Shown here: positions 37,705-47,011 of the stretch, one piece after another
Layout: each line of letters starts with the position of its first letter
How positions within the stretch are numbered: position 1 is the stretch's first letter
Origin: Gemmatimonadota bacterium
GTDB taxonomy: Bacteria > Gemmatimonadota > Gemmatimonadetes > Gemmatimonadales > GWC2-71-9
Length of the DNA: 64,000 bases
Direction of reading: 5' to 3'
Assembly: GCA_040388535.1 (NCBI GenBank)
Contig: JAZKBR010000004.1
Coordinates: forward strand, 62,001 to 126,000
The notes under the pieces: generated by a model
The model's database searches: none
Seen by the model: the letters and a program-made list of their open reading frames with translations, nothing else
Told to the model about the DNA's origin: nothing
Translations under genes and position numbers: made by a program

Positions 37705-38352
37705 TCAGTGATCGCCGCTCGCACGATCGAGTTCGGCGGCGACTTCGGTTCGGAGCCGGTCGAGCAGTACGGTCACATCCCGCTGCCGGCTGGTGCGCCG
37801 TGCTTCCGCTTCCAGGATGGCGTGCACGGCGCGCACCGCTTCATCCAGATCGTCATTCACGACGACGTAATCGTATTCCACCGCCGCAGCCAGCTCCTCG
37901 AGCGCCTGCTCAAGTCGACCGGCGATATCCTGCTTCCCTTCGGTGCCCCGTGCCCGGAGCCTCGCTGCCAGCGCCATCCCGCTCGGCGGAACGACGAAGA
38001 TCAGCACGGCATCAGGAAAACGTTCGCGCACCAGTCGCGCGCCCACCACCTCGATGTCCAGCAGCACATGGCGCCCACCCTGCATCACCCGGCGCAGTTC
38101 GCCTACCAGCGTGCCATAGCGGTGTCCGTTGTACACCGCGTGCTCGATGAACTCTCCGGCCTGCACTCGCCGTTCGAATTCCTCGTGCCCGAGAAAATGA
38201 TACTCCCGTTCGTGCACTTCTCCGGCCCGTGCTGCCCGGGTGGTCGCCGAAACGGAATATCCGACGTCGTCACGCTCCGCGAGCACCCGCCGGGCGATGG
38301 TGGACTTGCCACCTCCTGACGGCGAGGAAAGCACCACGAGCAGCGGTGTCAT
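37705..38352 (-). CDS. gmk: Guanylate kinase
   Basis: A 215-residue kinase making GDP from GMP. The P-loop VVLSSPSGGGKSTIARRVL is at 6-24, and GMP-binding blocks are SVSATTRAARAGEVHEREYHF and GTLVGELRRVMQ. DIEVVGARLVRERFPDAVLIF follows. It overlaps the yicC stop by 4 bases and precedes rpoZ by 15. Confidence 0.95.
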   Translation of the reverse strand: MTPLLVVLSSPSGGGKSTIARRVLAERDDVGYSVSATTRAARAGEVHEREYHFLGHEEFERRVQAGEFIEHAVYNGHRYGTLVGELRRVMQGGRHVLLDIEVVGARLVRERFPDAVLIFVVPPSGMALAARLRARGTEGKQDIAGRLEQALEELAAAVEYDYVVVNDDLDEAVRAVHAILEAEARRTSRQRDVTVLLDRLRTEVAAELDRASGDH

Positions 38353-39209
38353 TCCAGATTCTCCAGCTGCTCGCGAATCTTTTCGAGCTCACCCTTCATC
38401 GCGACGACTTCGTGCGCAATCGCGGGGTCGTTCGCCTTCGATCCCATCGTGTTCACTTCGCGACCGAGTTCCTGCGCCAGGAAACCGAGAGCCTTGCCGA
38501 CCGGCTTGTCGCTCGCGAGCAATCCTCGCACCGCTTCGAGGTGAGCCGTGAACCGCACCAGCTCCTCGGTGATGTCCAGCCGGTCGGCCGTCAGCACCAG
38601 TTCCTGGGCCACCCGCCCCTCATCGATTGCCCGACCTTCGAGCAACGTCGCGAGCTGGCCGCTGAGCCGTTCCCGTTCCCGTACCAGCCTGGCCGGTGCG
38701 AGTTGGCCCACGCGCTGCCCACCAGCATGCAGCGCGGCAATCCGCGACGCGATCTCGGCCACGAGCACGGCGCCTTCCCGCCGCCGTGACGCGAGGCAGT
38801 CCGCCGTGGCCGATGCGACTAGCGGAGCCAGGGCATCCCACCCGACCGCCGCCATCGGTTCGTCGCGACGGGTGCCGAACAGATCGGCCTGACGAGCCAC
38901 CATCTCCACCGTCACGTCACCAGCGAGGCTGAACCGATCGCGAACCTGTCGCAAGGCATCCACCACGGCTTCGGCCCGGGTCCAGTCGATCCCGATGCCG
39001 CTGGCGGCATCGTCAGTCCAGCGGACGTTCACCGTGACATGCCCGCGATCGAAGTCCCGGCGCAACGCCTCGCGGAGTTCAGTCTCCAGGACGCCGAGTT
39101 CCATCGGAAGGCGCGCCGAGAGGTTGAACCAGCGGTGGTTGACCGTCCGGATCTCGACCCGGGCCAATCGCCCCGCGACTTCGCCGTCTGCCCCGCCGAA
39201 TCCGGTCAT
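38349..39209 (-). CDS. yicC: YicC-family endoribonuclease
   Basis: A 286-residue member of a conserved family shown in Escherichia coli to be an RNase. The N-terminal SMTGFGGADGEVAGRLARVE, the DxHRW-like IRTVNHRWFNLSARLP and the C-terminal GKALGFLAQELGREVNTMGS and KGELEKIREQLENLE are diagnostic. ATG at 39209 was chosen; two TTGs 2 and 4 codons upstream could also serve. It appears to be the first gene of the long yicC-to-carA array. Confidence 0.92.
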   Translation of the reverse strand: MTGFGGADGEVAGRLARVEIRTVNHRWFNLSARLPMELGVLETELREALRRDFDRGHVTVNVRWTDDAASGIGIDWTRAEAVVDALRQVRDRFSLAGDVTVEMVARQADLFGTRRDEPMAAVGWDALAPLVASATADCLASRRREGAVLVAEIASRIAALHAGGQRVGQLAPARLVRERERLSGQLATLLEGRAIDEGRVAQELVLTADRLDITEELVRFTAHLEAVRGLLASDKPVGKALGFLAQELGREVNTMGSKANDPAIAHEVVAMKGELEKIREQLENLE

Positions 39210-39291
39210 GCTCAACGCCAAACAGCTGACTCCGGTCCGAGGATAGCTAGGGAAGATAGCCGCATTCGGGGTCCCAAGGGACTCGGGGTCC

Positions 39292-41133
39292 TCAGTTGGC
39301 AAACTCCCAACGAACCCCGAAGGTGCTCCCGAGGCCGAGGTAGGGGTACCCCGGGACATACCCTGCCTTGGTCGATCGGAAGTTCACCCGGTCGTAATAG
39401 GCGAAAAACGGCCCGATCTGGAACTGGAGGAGGCCTCGAACAAAGGAGGCTCCCGGGAAAAGGATGGCACTTCCGTCACCGCTCCGGCCAATGACGCCGG
39501 GGCTCCAGCTCTCCACCACCCCCTGCACTTTCAGGCCGAAGATGCCGCTGGGGAAGTTCCGGAGGAAGCGTGATCGGATGGTGGCCGTGGAGTAGGCGTG
39601 CTTGGGCGGCTGCCCGTCGGGCAGAACTCCCTTCAGCGGGTGCTCAAAGTGGCTCTCAAGGGTCAGCCAGCTCAACGGCATCAGCCGCGCCTGAAGGGTG
39701 ACCCATTCGGTGCGTGGCACCGGCCCGAGCCCGGGGACCAGGAGGAACTGGCGGAAACTCACCGGCGACCAGCCATCATTGCGGGAATAGCCGGCCTCGA
39801 GGCCGAGCCGTCGCCACGCGACCGCAGCACTCCCCTCCAGATCGGAGAATCGCTGTTCCGGGGAACTGGCAAGCGTCGGCGCGTCGACGCGCTTGCCGTT
39901 GCGGATGACTCCGGCGAGGGTGACGCCGAGGGGGAGCACAACGCCGCCCCGTGCCTCCAGCCAGCGGCTGCTACGGTCCCCGTCGTGCTTCTGCTCGACG
40001 GCTGCCAGCGAGGCGCTCACGCGCGCAAGCGGCGCCCATCCAAACGAGAGGCGGGCATCGAGCGGCGTCCACTCGGTGTGGTGCCATGCGGTCAGCTGCG
40101 CCGACCAGGTCGGCTCTCGGTATCCTGCGGTGCCTCCGAAATGACCGATATCCTGATTGACCGAATCGCTGCTCCACTTGGTGCGGGCAGCGAACAGATC
40201 AACCCGTGGTCCGAGACCGTCCTGGCGTTGTTGCCACGAGCCACGCAATTGCAGGTCAGAGCGGGTGCCTTTCACGAAGGGCGAAATAGTGTCGCCAGTT
40301 TCGTTCGCCGACCCTCCGGAGAGCAGTGCTGCGCGATCGATGGCCTGGATCATCGCCTGAGCCTGAATTCCGAACCGGGGTGACGGGACCCAGCCGAACT
40401 GGGCCCAGACATTGGTGGCATTGGCTTCCCCGCTGCCGCCGTTCGGTGCGTTGACACCGAAGTAGTCAGCGGCAAGGCTGAGCCCCAAACCGTTGGAGTA
40501 GCGGCGGGCATATTCGCCCAGGTATCGCGCAATCCCGCGATCACCGGCCGCGATGCCGATCCGCGTTCGTGGCGCCGCCCGGTCATGTCGCCGGGTGAAG
40601 AGGGCCACGCGCAGGAAGCCTGGACCACGCTCAACCTCGACGCGATCGATCAGCGAGAGCGCCAGCATCGACGGATCGACCGCCGCCGAGTCGGGGCCAA
40701 TCGGTGCATACGGCACACCGTCGAGCAGATACTCGACCGACGCGGCGCCCCGCCCCTGATAGTTCGGCAATTCTGCGCGGCCGAGCCAGCCGCCGCGCTG
40801 CACGAACACGCCAGGCACCTGGGCCAGCAGGTCGCTCACCGTCTGCGCCGGTGCCCAGTCGATCGAATCGCGGGTGAACACCCTGCGCGAACCACCCGGG
40901 AGGAGTTCACCGTTGCCGACGATCGGGAGCGGTTGCAGTTGTACTCGCTGCTTGAGTGACTCCGCGAGCAGTCGATCGGTATCTGACAAGGTGTCGGCCC
41001 TCGTCTTCAACGAATCGCGCAGCGAGTCCCGTGGTGCAGGCACCGGCACCTGTGCCCCCGCGCGGCCGGCTGCCGCGAGCAGCAACAGACCGGCCAGCAG
41101 CATCCGATGGACACCACGTGCCACGGCGATCAA
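39292..41133 (-). CDS. TonB-dependent receptor-like outer-membrane protein
   Basis: A 613-residue protein with a signal peptide (LLAGLLLLAAAGRAGAQ). A plug-like domain includes RRVFTRDSIDWAPAQTVSDL, LAQVPGVFVQRGG, EYLLDGVPYAP and IDRVEVERGPGF. The rest is a beta-barrel of alternating strands ending in VRWEFAN with an aromatic near the terminus. It is short for the family, has no carboxypeptidase-like N-terminal domain, and no TonB box can be recognised with certainty. ATG overlaps the pepA stop. Confidence 0.8.
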   Translation of the reverse strand: MIAVARGVHRMLLAGLLLLAAAGRAGAQVPVPAPRDSLRDSLKTRADTLSDTDRLLAESLKQRVQLQPLPIVGNGELLPGGSRRVFTRDSIDWAPAQTVSDLLAQVPGVFVQRGGWLGRAELPNYQGRGAASVEYLLDGVPYAPIGPDSAAVDPSMLALSLIDRVEVERGPGFLRVALFTRRHDRAAPRTRIGIAAGDRGIARYLGEYARRYSNGLGLSLAADYFGVNAPNGGSGEANATNVWAQFGWVPSPRFGIQAQAMIQAIDRAALLSGGSANETGDTISPFVKGTRSDLQLRGSWQQRQDGLGPRVDLFAARTKWSSDSVNQDIGHFGGTAGYREPTWSAQLTAWHHTEWTPLDARLSFGWAPLARVSASLAAVEQKHDGDRSSRWLEARGGVVLPLGVTLAGVIRNGKRVDAPTLASSPEQRFSDLEGSAAVAWRRLGLEAGYSRNDGWSPVSFRQFLLVPGLGPVPRTEWVTLQARLMPLSWLTLESHFEHPLKGVLPDGQPPKHAYSTATIRSRFLRNFPSGIFGLKVQGVVESWSPGVIGRSGDGSAILFPGASFVRGLLQFQIGPFFAYYDRVNFRSTKAGYVPGYPYLGLGSTFGVRWEFAN

Positions 41134-42614
41134 CGACGCGCGAGCAGGAATTCGGTGAACAAGCGCACCAGCACACCGGTCGGGCCGCGCACTTGCGTGG
41201 CAAGCTCACGCTCGGTGTAGGCGGTGCCGGCGATGTCGAGATGCGCCCAGGGAAATCCTTCGACAAACTCCTTGAGAAAGAGCGCCGCGGTGATACTCCC
41301 CGCAGGGCGCCCGCCAGTGTTCTTCATGTCGGCAATATCGGACTTGATGTGTTCCTTGTACTCGTCCCACAGCGGAAGTTCCCACGCGCGCTCGCCGGCG
41401 CGCTCGCCGGCCGCAAGGAGTTGCGACACCAGCGCGGTATCGGTGCCCATCACGCCGGTCGCGGAGTGACCGAGTCCGATCACGATCGCACCAGTCAGCG
41501 TGGCGCAATCGACCACGGCGGCGGGTGAGTAGCGGCGTGCCCACGAGAGCGCGTCGGCGAGAATGAGGCGACCCTCGGCATCAGTATTGAGCACCTCGAT
41601 CGTCTTGCCGAAGTGCGACCCGACGACATCTCCCGGTCGATAAGCCGAACCCGACGGCATGTTCTCGCAGGTCGGTACCAGGCCGATCACGTGGAGATCG
41701 GGGCACAGCTGCCCCAGCGTCTCGAAGGTTCCCAGCACGGCCGCCGCGCCGGACATGTCGTATTTCATCTCTTCCATCGACGGCGCCGGCTTGATCGAGA
41801 TGCCACCGGTGTCGAAGGTGATTCCCTTGCCGATCAGCACGACCGGCGCATCAGCACTTCCCTTGTACTCCAGCACAATGAAGCGGGGCTCGAGCACACT
41901 TCCCTTTGCCACAGCCAGGAGTGCGTGCATCCCCTCCTTGACGATCGCGTCGCGGTCCAGCACGGTGATCCCGAAGCCGTGCCGCTGGGCGAGTGCCTCG
42001 GCCTGGGCCGCGAGGTATTCCGGCGTGCAGGTATTCCCCGGCGTGATCTGCAACTCGCGCGTCAGCGTCTGTCCTGCCGCAATCGCGACGCCCCGCGCGA
42101 CGCCCCCTGCGAATCCGCTATCGTCGGCGACGGTGACGATGTCACAGTGGGTGAATTCCGGCTTCGGCGATTCGGGTGGTCGCTTGAGGTGGGGATAGTG
42201 CCAGGCGCCGAAGGGGAGACCTTCAGCGAGCGACTGGCCCGCCACATCGGCCGGCATTCCATTGGGGACACCTTCGGCCAGAAAGAGCACAGCCGTCGGA
42301 GCACCCATCGTCCGGCCCCGTTTGCCGGCGATCATCGCGGCCCGTCGGAGCGCGCCTGCGCTCAACTGGTTCGGCTCGCCCATCCCGATAAGCAGCACCC
42401 GCGCCAGACCGGCATCGGCCGGGTAGAGTACGGCGGTCTCGTCGCGGGCGCCGGTGAAGTCTCCCGCGGCCCAGCAGCGGGAGAGTGCCCCGCCGGTGCG
42501 GGCGTCTATTGCCGAAAGGGCGGCAGGCAACGGGCCTTTGGCCACCGGAAGAATCAGGAGCGGAGTATCGATCGTGGCAGGAGAAGCCACTCGGTGCGCA
42601 ACGGTGAATGCCAT
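41130..42614 (-). CDS. pepA: Leucyl aminopeptidase (M17)
   Basis: A 494-residue cytosolic hexameric aminopeptidase. The two-metal active site reads GKGITFDTGGISIKPAPSME and YDMSGAAAVLG, then NTDAEGRLILADALSWAR with the bicarbonate-site Arg. The N-terminal domain begins MAFTVAHRVASPA. ATG at 42614 was chosen; the 68 upstream codons have no similarity and run into the kinase gene. A TATATT element lies at 42684-42689 on the minus strand, about 70 bases upstream. Confidence 0.95.
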   Translation of the reverse strand: MAFTVAHRVASPATIDTPLLILPVAKGPLPAALSAIDARTGGALSRCWAAGDFTGARDETAVLYPADAGLARVLLIGMGEPNQLSAGALRRAAMIAGKRGRTMGAPTAVLFLAEGVPNGMPADVAGQSLAEGLPFGAWHYPHLKRPPESPKPEFTHCDIVTVADDSGFAGGVARGVAIAAGQTLTRELQITPGNTCTPEYLAAQAEALAQRHGFGITVLDRDAIVKEGMHALLAVAKGSVLEPRFIVLEYKGSADAPVVLIGKGITFDTGGISIKPAPSMEEMKYDMSGAAAVLGTFETLGQLCPDLHVIGLVPTCENMPSGSAYRPGDVVGSHFGKTIEVLNTDAEGRLILADALSWARRYSPAAVVDCATLTGAIVIGLGHSATGVMGTDTALVSQLLAAGERAGERAWELPLWDEYKEHIKSDIADMKNTGGRPAGSITAALFLKEFVEGFPWAHLDIAGTAYTERELATQVRGPTGVLVRLFTEFLLARR

Positions 42615-42708
42615 GGGGGTCCGGGAGGTGAGATGCCAGTCCTGGCGGTCGCCGGGAGAACACCCGGAGGCCACGAAGGCCCAAATATAGTGGCGGGGAC
42701 GAGCGGCT

Positions 42709-45123
42709 TCACACGCCGGTAGTGACCGCGCCGTCGAGGAGGTCACGTACACGGCCGAGGAATTCCTCGGCCGTAAACGGCTTGGCGACGAACGCACGAC
42801 CCGATTCCATTCGGGCATCGCGAATCACCTCGTCGTCGGTGTATCCCGAGATGAACAGCACCCGCAGATCCGGGTGGGTGGCGACCGCACGACGCGCGAG
42901 TTCGCCGCCGCCGATGCCAGGCATCACCATGTCGGTCACCAGCAGGGCGAACGGTGATTCGTCCCGCAGAGCCAGCTCGGCCTCTTCACCTGACTCGACC
43001 GACACAACGTCGTAGCCGGCACGGGACAACATTCGCCGCACGACGGAACGCACCGCTGGGTCATCATCGACGACCAGGATCCGTTCGGATCCACTGGCGT
43101 TCCGCGGACCGAGGCCCAGGGAGGGTTCGCGCGCGGCGGCCATCCCGACTGCCGGCAGGTACGCGTGAAACGTGGTACCCGCCGGACCCGTGTCGGCCAC
43201 TACGAGGTGACCATTGGCCTGCCGGATGATTCCGAACGATGTCGAGAGACCGAGCCCGGTGCCCTTCCCCGCCGCCTTGGTCGTGAAGAACGGCTCGAAG
43301 AGATGCTCGAGCACGTGCGTCGTCATCCCGCTTCCCGTGTCGCGAATGGTTACCCGGCCCCATTCCCCGGCGGGAATGCTCGCCTGGCCGTAGTGGCGCG
43401 CCGCAGCCAGCGTCACCTGCTCGGTGAATACAGTGAGGGTCCCCCGGTCGACCATCGCGTCGCGCGCGTTGAGGATCAGATTCATCAGCGCCTGCTCAAG
43501 CAGGAGCCTGTCGACATGGACATACGGTGCGGAGGGGCCCTGCACGGCGTCGAGCGCAATTCCTTGCGGCAGGACACGTCGCGTGAGGGCGACGATTTCG
43601 CCGACGAGCGCAGGCAACGCGATTGTGGCCGGCGCGATCGGCTGCCGGCGCGAGAAGGCAAGGAGTCGGGTGGTGAGGTCGGTGCCCCTGGTGACTGCGC
43701 CGAGGACCTCGAACAGGTCGGCGCGGTGGTGCGATGACAGCTCCTCATCTTCGATCATCATCACCGTGATGCCGATGATGACTGTCAGCAGGTTGTTGAA
43801 GTCGTGGGCCACGCCAGTAGCCACCCGGCCCACCGCATCCATCTTCTGCGCGTGCCGGAACTGTTCCTCGAGCTGACGCGCCGCGGTAACGTCACGTGAG
43901 GTAATCGCGACCCCGTCCCCCACCTTGACGATCTGCTGCTTGAGGAACTGCGCTGCGCCGCCGGCGACGTCGGGTTTGATCTTGAATTCGGTCTCTACCG
44001 GGATGCCGCTGAGCATTACCGACTCGTAGGTCTCCAGAAACTCGCCCTTGCGATACACCGGGAATTCCGCGCAGAGCGACGCGCCGCGCAGCCCGTCTGG
44101 CGCCCGCATCAGAAAATCGGCGGCGCGAATATTCAGGTCGAGGATGCGGAGATCCCGCAGGGTACCGTCAGCATCGCGAATCGCTTCGAGGAGGTAGAAC
44201 GAGTCGAGGCTGCCGTCGAGTGCGGCGCGGAGGAGCTCGGTGCTGCGTGCGAGCTGTGCTTCACGCTGCCGAAGCTCGGCGTTGGCGGATTCCAGTTCCT
44301 GCCGGGCACTCCGTGAGCGCTCGACCCCGAGGCCAATCACCGCGATGAGCGTCGCACCCGTGACCGCGAAGAGCGCGAGAGTCGCCGGCCAGACCCCGAC
44401 TTCGTCAGGACGCGCGACTACCGACCCGACGAGGTGAAGCACATAGGCGAGTGCGACCGACCAGGCCGCGAGCAGCCACCAGCGCACCAGATTGTGGCGC
44501 AACTCTCCCTGCACCGCCCGCCAAGTTCGCTCGAGCAGGGCCAATCCGAGAAAGAGCACTCCGACGGTGGCCATCACCGACAACCTCGCCGACCAGAGGG
44601 TGCCGCCCGCCTCGATGATGCCGACCGTGTAACTGACCAGCACCGTCCAGCCACCCGAGGCCGCCGAGGCGGCCAGCATGCCACCGACGGTGAGCGAACG
44701 GACGCTCGCGGCATCGCGCGCGAGGAGAATCATTGCGAGGCCGAGCGCTCCTATCGCCGTCGCCATGACGAGCACATTGGATGGGCTGCCGGTCAGCGCC
44801 GCAACTCGCGCCGGGTCGAAGGGATGCAGCCGGGTGACCACGGCGAGCGCCGGAATCACGAAGGCGGTGATCGCGAGGAGCCCAACGACCAGGACGGCCA
44901 CTCCGACGCGCGACATGCCGCGCTGTCCCAGCAACAGCCCCGCCGTTGCGAGCAGCAAGAGCTCGGCAGTGAACGGCGCCATGGCAGGGAATGTCGGAAA
45001 AGGCGAGAGGAAGAGCGGATTGTTCGTCGTCCACCCGTACAGGTTCCCGAAGGAAACCAGCAGGGCGATGGCGACGAAAATCGTCAGCCGCCTCGGCGGG
45101 ATAGAGGGCACTGCGAACGGCAC
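42709..45123 (-). CDS. Hybrid sensor histidine kinase with 7-8 TM input domain, PAS and receiver
   Basis: An 804-residue protein. Residues 10-265 contain about eight hydrophobic helices (a MASE-like sensor not assigned to a known family), then a coiled linker (270-300), a PAS domain (300-415), HisKA with phospho-acceptor His440 (GVAHDFNNLLT) and an HATPase (NLILNARDAM, RDTGSGM, GKGTGLGLST). The C-terminal receiver has ERILVVDDDP and phospho-acceptor Asp731 (LLVTDMVMPG) plus the Lys of AKPF. No separate response regulator is adjacent, so phosphorelay to a distant partner is likely. Confidence 0.92.
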   Translation of the reverse strand: MPFAVPSIPPRRLTIFVAIALLVSFGNLYGWTTNNPLFLSPFPTFPAMAPFTAELLLLATAGLLLGQRGMSRVGVAVLVVGLLAITAFVIPALAVVTRLHPFDPARVAALTGSPSNVLVMATAIGALGLAMILLARDAASVRSLTVGGMLAASAASGGWTVLVSYTVGIIEAGGTLWSARLSVMATVGVLFLGLALLERTWRAVQGELRHNLVRWWLLAAWSVALAYVLHLVGSVVARPDEVGVWPATLALFAVTGATLIAVIGLGVERSRSARQELESANAELRQREAQLARSTELLRAALDGSLDSFYLLEAIRDADGTLRDLRILDLNIRAADFLMRAPDGLRGASLCAEFPVYRKGEFLETYESVMLSGIPVETEFKIKPDVAGGAAQFLKQQIVKVGDGVAITSRDVTAARQLEEQFRHAQKMDAVGRVATGVAHDFNNLLTVIIGITVMMIEDEELSSHHRADLFEVLGAVTRGTDLTTRLLAFSRRQPIAPATIALPALVGEIVALTRRVLPQGIALDAVQGPSAPYVHVDRLLLEQALMNLILNARDAMVDRGTLTVFTEQVTLAAARHYGQASIPAGEWGRVTIRDTGSGMTTHVLEHLFEPFFTTKAAGKGTGLGLSTSFGIIRQANGHLVVADTGPAGTTFHAYLPAVGMAAAREPSLGLGPRNASGSERILVVDDDPAVRSVVRRMLSRAGYDVVSVESGEEAELALRDESPFALLVTDMVMPGIGGGELARRAVATHPDLRVLFISGYTDDEVIRDARMESGRAFVAKPFTAEEFLGRVRDLLDGAVTTGV

Positions 45124-45189
45124 GACGGCTGCTTCGGCGATACAGCCCCCTCGGGGACACCAGGCCAGTCAATCGGTGGGTAGCGCGGA

Positions 45190-45272
45190 TGCCCAAGGTG
45201 GGAGTCGAACCCACACGACCGTGAAGTCTGCGGATTTTGAGTCCGCTGCGTCTGCCATTCCGCCACTCGGGC
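45190..45272 (-). tRNA. tRNA-Leu (anticodon CAA)
   Basis: Read on the minus strand, the acceptor GCCCGAG pairs with CTTGGGC (one wobble). The D-arm is GGCGGAATGGCAGACGC, and the anticodon stem-loop GCGGA-CTCAAAA-TCCGC gives anticodon CAA. A class II variable arm (ACTTCACGGTCGT) and the T-arm GTGGGTTCGACTCCCAC follow. The discriminator is A, and no CCA is encoded. A weak promoter-like TTGCCC-N17-GATTCT lies upstream. Confidence 0.95.
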
Positions 45273-45319
45273 GCGCGCCGAAGAATCGTCGGCACCGGCC
45301 GCGCGGGCAAGGGTTTAGG

Positions 45320-45802
45320 TCAGGGCGCGTCCGGACGCTGCTGTTGCTGGACCTCCTGCATGCGGAGGAGGAGACGGTCGCGGAGGAGCTGGAACTGGCC
45401 GCGCTGCACCGGGGTCAGAATCGGGGTGAGGTCGCGCATCTCATCGCGGAAGCTCTGCGCGTAAGCGACCCGGTTCGCCGTCAATTCGTCCACGTACGCG
45501 CCCACGCTGTCGCTGTTTGCTGCGACACCGGGACGAAGCTGCAAGTTCAGCGATTGCCGGAGTCGCCGTTCGTCGCCTTCGAGCGCGCGGCGACGCGTCG
45601 CCCAGGTCACCACGACCCGTTGCATCCGGACGGCGGTCTCGTCGCTCAGGCCGAGTTCGGCTTGCATCCGGCGGGCAAACTGCTCCTCGATTCGTCCGCG
45701 GAGGAGGGCCGCGCGCGCCCCCGGTTTCTGCGCTGCGGCAGGCACTGCGAGTACGAATCCGAGGGCGCTGAACAGCACCAATCGACGAAGTCGGGTCATC
45801 AT
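45320..45802 (-). CDS. Spy/CpxP-like periplasmic protein
   Basis: A 160-residue protein with signal peptide (LVLFSALGFVLAVPAAAQ, about 8-25). The mature part is highly charged and helical, with the LTPVQRGQFQLLRDRLLLRM segment recalling the LTxxQ motif of Spy/CpxP chaperone or envelope-stress sensors. It is the third gene of the sigma/anti-sigma cassette and overlaps the anti-sigma gene by 4 bases, so it is probably part of an envelope-stress response. Confidence 0.7.
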   Translation of the reverse strand: MMTRLRRLVLFSALGFVLAVPAAAQKPGARAALLRGRIEEQFARRMQAELGLSDETAVRMQRVVVTWATRRRALEGDERRLRQSLNLQLRPGVAANSDSVGAYVDELTANRVAYAQSFRDEMRDLTPILTPVQRGQFQLLRDRLLLRMQEVQQQQRPDAP

Positions 45803-46311
45803 CCTCCCTCCAGATCCCGGAGTACCAGCTCCAGTTGCATCTCGTTCAAGTCGCCGAGCCGGGGAAGCCGCATCGGGGAGACCGATTCATCAGGAAGATC
45901 GCCGTCCGAGAGGACCCGTTCGAGTTCTGCCTCGCTCAGCCGATCAAGTTCGGGCAGAATTGCACTTGCCTCGGGGACCGGCGGTATCGTCGGCGCGCGA
46001 GGACGAGGCCGCCCGCTACCGAAAAGCAACGCCACACTCGCGGCGGCGGCTAGCAGGCCGAGCCCACTTCGCCACGGCAACCGACGGGGACGGGCTTCCG
46101 GCGTCGCGCGGACCCTGGCCAGCAGGCTCCGGGAAATCGCGGCCGCATCCACGGAGAGCCCCGAGTGGAGCGAGGTGCCTGTATCGATCACCCGCCACGA
46201 CGCGGCGCAGTCCGCACACGATGCGAGATGGCTCGCCTCGGATGGGCTCCAGGCGGAGCGTCGGTGCGCCACCTCGGCCATTCGGTCCAGCAGCTCGTCG
46301 CAATCGGTCAT
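45799..46311 (-). CDS. Probable membrane anti-sigma factor (zinc-finger type)
   Basis: A 170-residue protein. SHLASCADCAASWR (27-40) fits the HxxxCxxC anti-sigma zinc motif. One TM helix lies near 82-98 (LGLLAAAASVALLFG), followed by a Pro-rich linker and an acidic extracytoplasmic domain with the repeat-like LSEAELERVLSDGDLP and LNEMQLELVLRDLEG. It overlaps the sigma gene by 4 bases, the standard layout for a regulator holding an ECF sigma factor. Confidence 0.82.
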   Translation of the reverse strand: MTDCDELLDRMAEVAHRRSAWSPSEASHLASCADCAASWRVIDTGTSLHSGLSVDAAAISRSLLARVRATPEARPRRLPWRSGLGLLAAAASVALLFGSGRPRPRAPTIPPVPEASAILPELDRLSEAELERVLSDGDLPDESVSPMRLPRLGDLNEMQLELVLRDLEGG

Positions 46312-46853
46312 GTGAGCAACTCCTTCAACTTCTTCACGGCGTGATGAAAGTGCACCCGGGCGGCCCCAGGCGTGGTCGAGAGGGCCAGTGCGATTTCCCC
46401 GTATTCGAGCCCCTGCTGCACCCGGAGGAGGAAGACCTCTCGCTGCAACCGTGGCAGGCCCTGCAGGCCTTTCGCCAACTGCTCTCCCACCTCCGACGCC
46501 ACGAGTTCCCCTTCGGGGTCGGCGTGGTCAACCAGATCCTGATCCGCAATTTCGAGGAAGACCCGGCCTTTCCCCGCCCGGAATCGATCCTTCAGCAGGT
46601 TGCCAGCGATTCGGAAGAGCCATCCCCGAAAGGTGCCGTCCCCCCGCCACCCTTCGAGTCCGCGGAATGCCCTGAAAAAGGTGTCCTGGACCAAGTCATC
46701 AACGTCGGCGCTGCCGGCTCCGGCGGCTGCCAGGTAGCGTCCGAGCGCGGCAGCGTGCCGACGGACCAGCTGGTCGGCCGCCTGCTCGTCCCCGCGCCGC
46801 CATGCGGCAACGAGCTCCGGATCGTTCGGGAAGTCCGCTGCCACAACCGTCAT
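46308..46853 (-). CDS. ECF-family RNA polymerase sigma factor
   Basis: A 181-residue protein. Sigma region 2 is visible (DLVQDTFFRAFRGLEGWRGD, GTFRGWLFRIAGNLLKDRFR) and region 4 (LPRLQREVFLLRVQQGLEYG, EIALALSTTPGAARVHFHHA) with a helix-turn-helix; region 3 is missing, as in ECF factors. It heads the sigma/anti-sigma/Spy-like operon and has an ECF-type promoter directly upstream. Confidence 0.93.
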   Translation of the reverse strand: MTVVAADFPNDPELVAAWRRGDEQAADQLVRRHAAALGRYLAAAGAGSADVDDLVQDTFFRAFRGLEGWRGDGTFRGWLFRIAGNLLKDRFRAGKGRVFLEIADQDLVDHADPEGELVASEVGEQLAKGLQGLPRLQREVFLLRVQQGLEYGEIALALSTTPGAARVHFHHAVKKLKELLT

Positions 46854-46863
46854 CGCCCCCTAG

Positions 46864-46886
46864 GACGTCTGCACGCTGACAACGTT
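46864..46886 (-). promoter_or_regulatory. Candidate ECF-type autoregulatory promoter (AAC-N16-CGTC)
   Basis: On the minus strand AAC (46886-46884, within TTAACGTTG) is followed after 16 bases by CGTC (46867-46864), the spacing of many ECF -35/-10 pairs. It lies 10 bases before the sigma-factor ATG, implying a very short leader and autoregulation. Confidence 0.45.
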
Positions 46887-47011
46887 AAGGTCGGCTCGCG
46901 CCAGAGGGGCGCCGAGCCTCGCCGAATGGTATCATCCACTCGGAATGCGCGATGAAGGCGGATGCGGAATCGCGAAGCGCATGGACTCACCTGTACCGAG
47001 GCTGACCCAGC

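Noticed and set aside
45124..45266. 60-codon minus-strand frame overlapping tRNA-Leu
   Set aside because: It is the tRNA sequence translated by chance; the cloverleaf explains the stretch fully.
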